NCBI GenBank assembly: GCA_014898415.1 | Contig: RCTD01000004.1 | Span: 867,001 to 931,000 of the forward strand | DNA: 64,000 nucleotides | Direction: 5' to 3' | DNA from: Stromatinia cepivora | Lineage: Eukaryota; Ascomycota; Leotiomycetes; Helotiales; Sclerotiniaceae | Program-made: the position numbers and the translations under genes | Notes under the pieces: generated by a model | What the model was told of the DNA's origin: nothing | The model's input: only the letters and a program-made list of their open reading frames with translations | The model's database searches: none | Shown: positions 48,573-58,859 of the stretch, piece after piece | Layout: each line of letters opens with the position of its first letter | Numbering within the stretch: position 1 is the first letter of the stretch

Positions 48573-49467
48573 ATGGTTGGTGTGGAATGTTACGAATGCT
48601 TGTATCTTCTTTTACTAAAAATTCTCAGGCTTGCATGGGAAAACGGCGTTGGTAACTGTATTAAGAAATGTATCAAAACGATAACGATGAATATCATACC
48701 TCTCGAATCCAAAAGCTGGAGTGCGGAACGAAGTAGTAAGCATGTTTACTATCTTCCGAAACTGGGTTCATACTGTGAATTGAACACACTCGACAACACC
48801 TGCCAACTGAAAACTAGGGCGGAAATATATCCATTGACTGTAAGAACTTTTAGCCACAAGCTATAGGATTGATGAAGATTCATGCTCATCTCTCTAGTTA
48901 TGCATGCTCCGCTCATCTGGTTTGGTCTAGGGAAGCCGAACGGGCACAAGTTAATGCCCACTTGTAGCTGATCAAGTTATAATAATGTATGCTAGAGTTT
49001 TGCAATAATTTCAATGGCGCTTTTTTACCTGCTGATGATACTGGCGGGTCGAAGAGTGGCCCAAGTACTTGATGTTTCAATAGTTGCTTTTTACTGGAAT
49101 ATTTTTCTTGCTTGGTTGAAGTACAATCATGCTATCAAATTCATACCCACCCATAATGTGTCTGCGCTTGGATCTCCATGTCTATTCGTTATTTCCTCAA
49201 GCCGATTTTCCCTCCACAACACATTCCATCGCTTCAATCCGACCTCATTGTTTTGACTTCAAATCATACAATCTAGTCTCAGAGTTTTACCCAAAGTCAT
49301 TTCAAAGATTCAAGTAATTTCAAAGATTCGAGTAATTTCAAAGATTCAAGTCATTTCAAAGATTCAAGCCAAGTCATAGGAAAATATTCAATTTACTTTT
49401 GATAGGTATTCTAGTCTTTCTAAATAATGAAATCATGTCAAATCGTGAATCGTTATAAGCATTGCAT
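48573..49467. other. Intergenic between mL41 and QDR-type transporter
   Basis: No gene is supported. The 18-base tandem array at 49297-49368 is listed separately. Confidence 0.6.
49297..49368 (+). repeat. Tandem repeat, 18-base unit x 4
   Basis: Four copies of TCATTTCAAAGATTCAAG with single-base changes (TC/TA at the start, one A/G). Confidence 0.9.
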
Positions 49468-51675
49468 TTAGCCTGCTCTTTCCAAGTCTCTCGCCTGCTT
49501 CGCCTCCTTCTTTTTCTTCAGCTTTTCAGCTCTTTCCATCTTCCATCTTCCTCCGTGGTACCACTCTACCATTAATAATGGACTCAACGCAAAGGTCGCT
49601 CCAGCAAAGATTAAATATGTTAATCCAGATCCCAACACATCAATAATCAACTGCACAACGGCCACACCAGCCGCTCCCATTAAGCATCTTATGAGATTGT
49701 TCACTGCCGTAGCGCTTGCGGATTTGCCTGGATATAGATCAATGATCAATGCGCTATTGAGAGAGAAAACCGCAGTAGCTGTGTATGCAATAAAGAATTG
49801 TAGGATCAGTGGCAGAGCCATGATTTCGAGCTTCAACGAATAGCCATAAAGACCTGTTGTCAAGATGAAGATGAGGACTATCCACCAGATGTTCCTCATT
49901 CTTGCGACTTCAATAGGGAAGTCTAGAAGCTCATTAGCCTTGACAGGGACATCTGCAGGAATATTGTGTTGTTTGCGATAACGGGATTCAATAACTTTGT
50001 AGTCGTAGTCCATTAGAATGCCTGTAAGATAGGAACCGCTGATGCAGCCGAAGCCATTTGGCAAGAAGATCAAGCCGAGTTCCAGATTGGAGAGATTGAA
50101 GTGCTCTGAGAATAGGGCAGTGGTACTGGACGTTACCATAGACCAGACAGTGTAAATAACTGCACCGAAAAAGAGTGTAACGAAGACATCCTTTTCGAGG
50201 AGAAATCTGAGAGGAGAGAAGACCGAGGAAAATGTAATATTCTTCTTTGGGGGAAGTTCTTGGTCGAATTGTTCTGTGGATGGTGGTACGTAGAACAGTG
50301 GCCGGTGAACACCTTTGAGAATAACAGAACCGTTTCCTGCCACACTTCGAAGGGTTTCCGGAAGAAATGCAATAATCAAGAGAAGAGCTATCGAGCCCAA
50401 GCCAAAAAGAAACCAGAAAATTGCGTGGAAGCCGAGATATTGAGTTATGATACCCCCAAGGACAGGGCCAAGAGACTGGCCTAGCATACGGATACCTCCA
50501 AATATGCCGACTAACCCACCGCGCTCTGAAGGCGTGGTTACATCACCAATAGCACCGGCGCCTAATCAGATGAGGTCAGTTAAGTTCATCGCAAGTCACG
50601 GTGATTTACTAACCGACAGCAATAGTGGCAGCACTACCGGCAGCTTGGATTGCGCGCAAGACCATGAGGGACGCGAAGTCTTTACTTAACGCAAGACCAA
50701 TATTCGAAGCAAGATATACAATAAATGTACCCATGAACGTAATTCTTCTTCCTGTTGCGAGAGTATGTTAGCCTATGTATCACGTGATATTCATTCGTCC
50801 GGGCCAGTACACCAGATTCGAATTCTTTCAATGCTTGAATAGCTTTCAATTTTGAAAACGCTATGAATGTCTGAGAATAATTTGATCAATTGAATGGATT
50901 CACTGTCGTAAATGACTTCAATACTTCGAAGCATTTGAATCTTTCAAATTGATTGAGGAAACCAAGAATTTTCATTGTTGAACTCCAATTTGGACTATTG
51001 GACCATTCGACAATCTCGTAGGGAAGAGCACGAAGAATAGTATTACAGGGGAGAGCTAACCTTTTGTGTCACTAATCGGTCCCCAGAACGATGGAGCAAG
51101 TCCTTGAACAATCATATAGACTGTTACAGTAAGACTGACAAGTGAAAGAGAAACATGAAGGTCCTAGAAGGGTATTAGACTGAGGTGACTTTGAGTTATG
51201 GGTCAGGCAATGTACATACCGTAGAAATCTCCTTTAGAGATGGAAAATAGATGTTACTTGATAGTGGCGAGAACAAACCTGCAAAGGATACTATATATAC
51301 AAGCTGTCTTTTCTGTGCCATAGAGAAGATGTGGTAAGGAGGCTCTTCTGACTCTTTCTTTACGACGTATAAACTATTGGCGGAAGATGTAACAGCACTA
51401 TCTTGGTGTTCCTTGTTGTCGAAGAACTCAGTAGATCCCTCTACGTCGTCTTCAGAGGGCTCTAGATATCTTGGGTGGTTGGGCTCTATGATGAAAATTC
51501 CATTGGGTCGGCTGCCGAGAGGTGCTTCCATGGCTTCGGCTTCTTGTTGAACTGAAGTATTTGAAGGTTGTTCTTGTGAGCTCAAAGGTTGTGACTGGTC
51601 TCTAGCTCCGTGTGCTTGATTGAAAGGCGATGTTGGTTTGCCATTGGCAACCGGGCTAGATTCAACTGATTCCAT
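49468..51675 (-). CDS. MFS drug:H+ antiporter, DHA1/QDR type
   Basis: Twelve-span plasma-membrane exporter of the Qdr-like DHA1 group, associated with drug, polyamine or organic-acid export. Four exons join in frame: 51675-51220, 51163-51061, 50751-50614 and 50561-49468, giving about 596 residues. A hydrophilic N-terminus of about 125 residues precedes the first span, as is common in this group. Motif A appears as GPISDTKGRR across the long intron (about 309 bases, 51060-50752). The next exons hold LRAIQAAGSAATIAVGAGAIGD and the antiporter motif C in RMLGQSLGPVLGG. A central loop separates the two halves. The C-terminus is a Lys-rich helix. The substrate is unknown. Confidence 0.92.
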
Positions 51676-54600
51676 ATTCGAGATCTAGGCTGTGATTGGA
51701 GAAGTAAATGAATTGTGGGAAACACAGTGAGTTGAACAAATCTGGGGAGAGGGTCTGTCTCCATGTTTATAGTCACCTCCAGAAGAGCTGTGGATCACCT
51801 AAATGATGGATGGCGACGGCGCAAAGTCATCTATCACTTCAAGCATGCAAAAATACAGGACCCGCCGCCCCCTTGACGGAACAGATTTGAGGATCCGAAT
51901 GTCATGATGAAGCACTGATGGGACACTGTTGGAGGCTTGGAGCAGATGGAAAGACAAAAAAGACAAGGATGAACCAAAAACCTTGCACCAACTGTAGATC
52001 TATCTCCCGTTGTAGTCTTATTATAGTTTTATTTAATAGTTAATATTGTACCCGAGTAGGATCTGATAATCTAAAGATAAGATAAATGTTTAATATAGTG
52101 TGCCCAGGGTCGAAGAGTGGTTCGCCAACCACGCTAAACGGGGTTCGAGAAATTCACAGAGAAAGAAATCCCCCTGCAAGGCATAACCATTCTTCCTTAT
52201 TTGGCAGGTATGGACACACAACAGCAGGCTGAGCTCTTGGCAAAAAACACGGCCCTCGAGCAAGACAGATTGCGAAATAATTAAATCGACCTCGGAGCAA
52301 GAGAATATGACGGCCTTCAGCACTTGCCCGTGGAGCTCCTAGCAGTAATAAGTCACGCAAAGAGAGAGAGCAGCAGAGAATTAGTTGGCTGAAGCCTGAA
52401 GGACTTCTTCTTGCTTCATAGGAGCCAAGTGAGTAGTGAGCTAGACGGCCGGAAAAGGGGGGGCTCGACAGCTCGTGCGTTAAGTACAATATGATGTCAT
52501 GAACAGCGAAAGACACAGCGAAAATGACTGAAGCAGTGAAATGATGCATAGTTACTCTTGGCACTGAAAGTATATGCGTGATTCGTCAATGTGACCTTTT
52601 CCTAGAGGAGTCTCTGTCCGAGTCTGTCGTGAGAATCGTATAGGGGGAGATCAACAAAAACGGACAAGGTGAGCGAATTATCTCCGATATCCGAATAGCC
52701 TCAAACTACACATGTTGGGCGTTCAGTTCCAAGAGTTTGCCAAGTAGAAAGCATGGACCCGGAAAGATCCGGTAAATGGCTGAGGAAGCTAAAGGGACTA
52801 CCGGTGGATCATGGATTGCATGATAACACAGACTGGTTGGTTGAATAATGTTGATTGTCGTAAGTACGTGCATTCCGGCATATAGAAAAAAGTGGCTCTT
52901 CCCTGAGCGCTTGAGTCGAGCAGGCTAGCCATAAACAGTTAGTATGTGCTTAGGACATACATACCCACACTCACTTCATCTGAATCTTGAGATCGATCTT
53001 TGAAGATATTCATTACGATTGGAAAACGCTTCATCAACATATGCAGCGTAATCAACATCGTTGCATTCATGTGAATATTGATAATATGTAGCCAAGCTCT
53101 TTAGTGAGAGTATATATATTCTTCGTTGTCCAATATGGATTGCCGGCATCTGTTTCACAGATCATTATGCAGTCTTCAAGAGCCAAGAAACTCAAGTTTA
53201 TAAATGAGCGAAGTGGCGCCGATACTCTTATATATTTTTTGCTGATGAGAATGAGCTGGAAATTATTAGAGACCTCTGGGGGGAGAAGGAAGTCCCATCC
53301 CTCTGGAAACTATTAAAAATCAGTGTTTTGCCTGTGCGCCGTCAATGGTCGTGGGATTGAAAAGACTGTGTTCGTCAATTTAGAGAGTTGTGGTCTGTTG
53401 TGAATGCAGATTCTATATGCCCAGTACTTTCCCATCATCAAATTTTCTGTAAACCTTCTATTTTTAGGTCTCTCAGAAGCTATTGACCTGGGGACAGTAC
53501 AAACCGCTTGTCTACGGTAAGGCTATGTGGACCTTTGATGTGTCTTCTATTACTTTCGCATTCAACCTCCGTACTCCACACACATCTAAATCAATCAGTG
53601 CACCCAAAATATACTTCAGGCAAGACAGTAGGAATGAAACGCGACCTGGATAGATGACTATTATGATGTTGCCATATTGGTATTGATACCCATAGGGCAT
53701 TGGGCGCATACACCCATGAGAAAATTTTTATCACATCGTGCGTCCTCTACTGAGCGGGTCGCGATTTACAGCCAGGCTTTACTTCCTTTTCTGATCCTTA
53801 TTTACAGCTTTTTCTTTGCGAAAGTTTAATGATCGTATGAGACTTCCTGCTTCAAAGATTCCGTCGATCGAAAGATCTGGAATATGCAGCAACGCCAGTT
53901 CCACGCTTGCACGAAGGATCTCGAACGTTGAGGGGAAAATGCCAAAATAATAAGAAAAACATATGGTGCTTGAAGTAGGATTCTGCCATGAATGCGTGCT
54001 ACCCAAGCATGGAGATTTGATTAATGTCGTCGCTCTTCATACTGATGACAAACAGAATCCACCTCGTCTCCAAATTTATTTTCAAATAATCTAGGAAATA
54101 AAGTTCAGGCTTAAATATTTTTGTCCGCGAAAACTTGCAACGTGAAACGCCAGGAAGAGTCGATCACCCGTTATCATTCAGAGCGTTAGGATGTCCCACA
54201 AAAGTCATTCCAAGCACCTTAATATGCTACACCGAAAATTCTGATATATTCACTGTCTTTCTCTATTTATAGTTGAGGGAATCTAATTGGCATTTGTTGA
54301 AGAAACAAGAAAGTGATGCCACTGCTCTTCCTCTGTTTTTATTGTACAGAAAATCGATACTTGAATAATCCATGATGGGATGGGGCAGGGCTTAGAGGCG
54401 AACTATACTTTGGTGAACGTTCGACGCCCTGTAATTATCTAGCTTCTGTCGCCATCTTGTTCGCGAAATTTCATATATACCGCTACTACTCTTTAAAAGT
54501 GGAGTGTGACATACTTTCTAGAAGTCTGACTAGGAGAGGAAACAATCATATTTCTACATGACTAGGAATCATGCATTTCATCAACCTTAAATGCTGGATC

Positions 54601-55271
54601 CATGATGCCAAGCGTCCGTGAGTACGTCGTGGCGGAAACGGCGGAATTGAGGGGCCACAGTGTGATCGCCAAGATATCATCCATCTCCATTCATATCGAA
54701 TGAAATGTCTCGAAGCCGTATGACCTCGAGCGGCCAGCAACTCCGAAGCTAGGGGTGCAAGATGGTAATCTACGAGAGGGAGACCTACAGCCTGGTTTTT
54801 GTAGCGTCGGAGTTTTACTCTTTCCGGCAGCACATGGGCCAAATTAGGAAAATCCGGTGACGCTAAGCAGGGAATATAAGAAGAAGCTTATATGTGCTAG
54901 GGCTCGGAACACCTTCGGGAAGTGTTTTGATTCGTTTAAAAACTGAATTGTAAGTAAGATTTCTATTTTCAATCGCAGAGATCTACAAAAATGCCCCAAT
55001 TAAGTAGACTCTGATTTGGTCTAGAATTAAGCATCCTACTCCTTATTATTAGTCTCACCGAATTTTCGAAATACATTCTAAGTATTTATCTCGGTCATGT
55101 TTTATATCTATACAAGAAGTCAGTCTATACTTTAAAACACATCACTAGCGGTCAAAATCAATGAAATTTACGAAGCATAATAGATTAGATTCCCTCTATT
55201 ATCTCATATTAATGAGTAACTATCAGGCGATTCAAAATTCTTATGTGTAAACTCGACAGAATAATAGTATA
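51676..55271. other. Intergenic, 3.6 kb
   Basis: No gene is supported. The right edge of the QDR-type gene promoter lies here. Short minus-strand frames at 52154-52564 and 53512-54006 have no recognised domain. Hairpin element C lies at 54.7-54.8 kb. Confidence 0.5.
54725..54836. repeat. Hairpin element C, same family as A and B
   Basis: Ends in GCGTCGGAGTTTTACTCTTT then CCGGCAGCACATG, the reverse complement of the arm seen at 7711 and 7903. The other end holds GCAACTCCGAAGCTAGG. Over its length it aligns to the reverse complement of 7903-8012. Confidence 0.7.
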
Positions 55272-55273
55272 TA

Positions 55274-56652
55274 CAGTAACCGTGCACTTATATTACCCCA
55301 AAACCTTAAAAACGCGTAAATTTCGCGAATTGAATTTCAACTCTCTTTATTATTTATTCATCAATAGCACCACAACGTACTCCCAGAACCTTAAATATTG
55401 AAAGGGAGCTAGCTTTTAAGCATCTTACTCCATATTTACATGGCAAAATTATTGGCAAAGCTTCCAATGGCTCTAATCTTTATTATATCGCAATTGATCT
55501 CAATCTCGAAATACAAACTATTCGCTATACTCTACAATAAGATATATTACACAATGAAAGAATGAATCTACCTCGTACTTTTCGAATTAAATCTTATATA
55601 GAAAAAGAAGAATATATACTAATTCGATATATTCGATTATATCCAAAATCAATCTATACACAAACAAAAACAACTGTAGGCCTTAAATATAGTACCTCTA
55701 CTATTAAGAAGATTTTGAAGACTTATAGAATCATCAATTGGAAGTATAAAAAGCGATCGGAACTTACCCAGGCACATACGCTCAAGCAACTTGCATGGTA
55801 TCTAGTACATAGAGGGTTGACAATGGAGGAATAGGAATTAGTTGTATAGAATAACAAATACTCTATAGAGCGAGGGCAGGGTAAAAGAGGAGAATAATAC
55901 TTCTGCACTTCTGCTCAGAAATGGGAACCTAGAATGATTCAAATATATAGTACGAATAAGAATATAAAGATTATGGTTTGGGGAGGCTTTTAGGATCTTA
56001 AAAGGAGCAATCTATATATAATGGATAGAGATTTTGAAAATAAGAAATATAGATATAATGCCAATTCATATCTCGAGATCCTCGATGTTGAGGTAGGCCT
56101 TGCTTTTGAAAGATTGGGTTTAGGGTATGAATTTATGCAGGATAATGTTTTTATTTATTGTGTTCATAAAGTATAGGATTGGTTTCAAGAGAAAGGGATC
56201 CCAATATTGAAGGATTGGCCTTTTTATTCTCCTGATCTCAATTCTATTGAATATATTTGATAAACTTTAAAAATAAGGTTATATAAAATGTTTCTTAATG
56301 TTATAATTGATAAAAGCGAATCGGAATATGCTAGATAGAGGTTAGAGAGTTATTTATAAGTAGTTTGGGATATATTAGATCAAGAATTATTCGATAAATT
56401 AGAAGTGAGTATATTTGATAGAATTGAGATCTATATTGCGGCAGGGGGCTGGTATACAAAATATTGATTAATTGTAGAACGATAAGGATTTGAATTTTTT
56501 TTGGGGAATAGTATAGATATAGAACTTCAATATATTCAAATTTTAGATTATAATAATTAATGGTTGATTTTATAATTAAATTGAAAGGTAGATGTTGAAT
56601 ATATAAAAAAACTGAAATTAGGTTGTGGGGTAATATAAGTTGACTAGTACTG
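55274..56652 (+). mobile_element. Full-length degenerate Tc1/mariner element
   Basis: A 1379-base insert flanked by TA (55272-55273 and 56653-56654). The left end reads CAGTAACCGTGCACTTATA; the reverse complement of the right end reads CAGTACTAGTCAACTTATA, and both continue TTACCCCA. It encloses a broken transposase. The sequence is AT-rich with many stops at positions where tryptophan is expected, as RIP would leave. Confidence 0.88.
55562..56466 (+). pseudogene. Tc1-like DDE transposase, dead by multiple stops
   Basis: An open N-terminal frame of 90 codons (55562-55834) carries a helix-turn-helix region. In the same frame, interrupted by at least seven stops, follow MVWGGF, QDN (second catalytic Asp) and SPDLNSIEYI (third acidic residue, about 35 positions later). 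The first catalytic Asp appears replaced by Asn, within NNKYSIERG just after a stop. Several stops stand where tryptophan is conserved (for example after SIEYI), fitting G-to-A change of TGG. No activity is possible. Confidence 0.85.
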
Positions 56653-56654
56653 TA

Positions 56655-57690
56655 AGGCAGAAAGGTTATGAAATTCCACCTTAGATTCTCGATCCAGTTT
56701 CAAGGACGTTGAATGTTTAGAAGGAGCACTAAACCTACTTCAAATAAGTGTCACTTGAAATGGATACTTTTAATCCACTTCTGCTTCAGCCCTGGAGAAG
56801 CTAAGGATGGAAATAGACTTCGTGTATTCCGGCGTAGATGAGTTTATACGGTATTCGGTATAAATCTTAAACATTGAAGATTGGGAGTGCAAGTAAAGAA
56901 ATTTCATGACATTGTAGATTGCGATTCATTCAATGTTATATACCGATAGGATAGAATGAGTAGTTCTTCGGATGCCGAATATTATATAGTGATTGAAGAG
57001 ATAAGTAATATAAAACATTTCTGACTTATATATTACTACTTTTTCTATGTTTTTCTATGTTTTTCTATGTTTTTCTATGTTTTTCTATGTTTTTCTATTG
57101 CTTTGAGGAATTTAAATAGAATTCTCTTTAAAATTATAATTTTCGATATTTTCTAGATTTTCAACAAAATCTTAATGATCTAAAGCTCTTAATAGATTCA
57201 GAATAAATCTCGAATAAAATTCTAATAAAAAGAATTTTAATAATTTTAAATAAGTCTTTATTAGAAAACTATAAAGTCTTCGTTTATAAGAAAAGCACGA
57301 TCATTTTTTGATATGATTTATAATACTTTTCGTATATAATCTCCGTATACTGAATATCTCTTACAGCTCGTCTGGTTGGCTAGCGCTCGTCTGAGATAAA
57401 GATTCTGATGATACATTGATAGTATTAAAAAGCATCACTTGCATTCGTAGATTCTGGCTTGAATTTGATGGTAGACTATACCATTATTTAAGGGAAATGA
57501 AGATCTGAGAGGTCATTATTGATTCAGGAAATGCCTTCAATATCACAGACATGCAGCAAACAAATGATTCGATTCATAGATTCCATCTCTCAATCGCCTC
57601 ACAACCCAAACTCCTCATGAACATGAATATCGTTAATTTTATTGCTTTGCTTGATTTGTTTGAATATGTACAGTGGTGGACCTAAAGTCT
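56655..57690. other. Intergenic, AT-rich, with tandem repeat
   Basis: No gene is supported. A 10-base unit TTTTCTATGT is repeated 5.8 times at 57041-57098. The flank up to 57300 is AT-rich. Confidence 0.6.
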
Positions 57691-58194
57691 CTAGATAATT
57701 CTTTTCTCAAGCTATTGAGTTGATATCAGTATCAATGTAATATTCATGGGGAAGGGGATCTAAGGCCAGGGAAAGACTTACTCTCCATGGGTTGTTCAAC
57801 TCGAATCCTAGAGGGGCACTTGAGTTATCGGTTTGCCCTCGAAGAAATCCGGTCAACCTCCTATCACGGTCCATCACTACATCGCAGTCAGTGTCATACA
57901 TGGCAGTCTAGGATTCCGTAAGGTAGAGGTTACTTTGCTGCATGAAAGATTAGCTTCCCTTCATTAATGTGAGGCCAAGATATAGGAATACTGACTCTGT
58001 CCCAGGCATCTACAGAATGTCTGGCTCTCTTTCCACCGTTCTGCATGGCTCTGACTCCAGACAATCCAGCACCGGTGATACCGAACATCTGCGTAGTACT
58101 CAGTATTATAATTCTTGTAGTGGAATGATGTGGTGGAAGTACGAACGGCAAGCATGATTCCATACGGAAGGAGAGCTTCGAAAGGGACACCCAT
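57691..58194 (-). CDS. Mitochondrial complex I small subunit (MWFE/NDUFA1-like)
   Basis: Single-span accessory subunit of NADH:ubiquinone oxidoreductase in the inner membrane. Four small exons join in frame: 58194-58147, 58088-57996, 57907-57782 and 57711-57691, giving 95 residues. The N-terminus MGVPFEALLPYGIMLAMFG is the membrane segment. It is followed by MQNGGKRARHSVDAWDR, then MDRDRRLTGFLRGQ, GFELNNPWR and the terminal LEKRII. These match the fungal 9.5 kDa subunit. Between DAWDR and MDRDRR the only in-frame GT-AG solution adds about ten residues (TAMYDTDCDV) compared with the usual family spacing. Either this is a lineage-specific insertion or the exon 2-3 junction differs from my reading. 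Divergent to the acetyltransferase gene. Confidence 0.85.
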
Positions 58195-58859
58195 CGTGAA
58201 AATTCCGCGATTATCTATTGAATTTTAATTAGCATGATAATATCAGCATAGTTTCGCGGATTATGTCGCACCTTGTATTTGTTGTTGGCTTCTCAATTGG
58301 ATTGATAAGGCTTTTTGAAAGCCTCCGAGTTGATTGACGATGTTGGAACTGGAGCGGAATGATGACTAAGACCTGACAGGCGCCCCGAACGACGAACTTT
58401 GGGGTATTAAGAACTAGGAAGCAATAACTACACCACCAGGAATGATTATCAATTCGAATTAAGCTTGATCTACGCGTCGGAAGGTAGTATGCACACACAT
58501 TCGAGGTTCTAATAATTGTTTTTCGATAGAATCGGTTTAAAATATCGCGTTCACTTCTTTGAACGGCTGTACCAAATACCTACGAAACAACAATTCATCC
58601 ATTAATTATTTGCGCAAGCTACGCATGACTTAAGTTGGTCTGGCTGGTATTATATGTTCTTTGGCATCTAATAAATCGAGTTGGCCATCGAAATCGAATA
58701 TCATTTCACTTTCTACTTGACCATTTAACGGGGCGCAGAAGCAACGGTTTCAAAATCCACTCAACCGCCTGGGCTTTATTCTCCTATATCCCCAAAATCG
58801 ACAAATACTTCTTTCACTCCGATACATTCACATCGCGCATGAAAATCAATACATGAAAG
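58195..58859. promoter_or_regulatory. Divergent intergenic, complex I subunit / Sas3
   Basis: A stretch of 665 bases between two divergent start codons that must hold both promoters. No TATA box is clear and nothing else is recognised. Confidence 0.5.

Noticed and set aside
52100..52170. tRNA-like stretch with a GGTTCGA box
   Set aside because: No acceptor stem or convincing D and anticodon arms could be folded by eye.
57041..57098. Regularly repeated short units, CRISPR-like at first glance
   Set aside because: Head-to-tail 10-base microsatellite with no spacers, in a eukaryotic genome.
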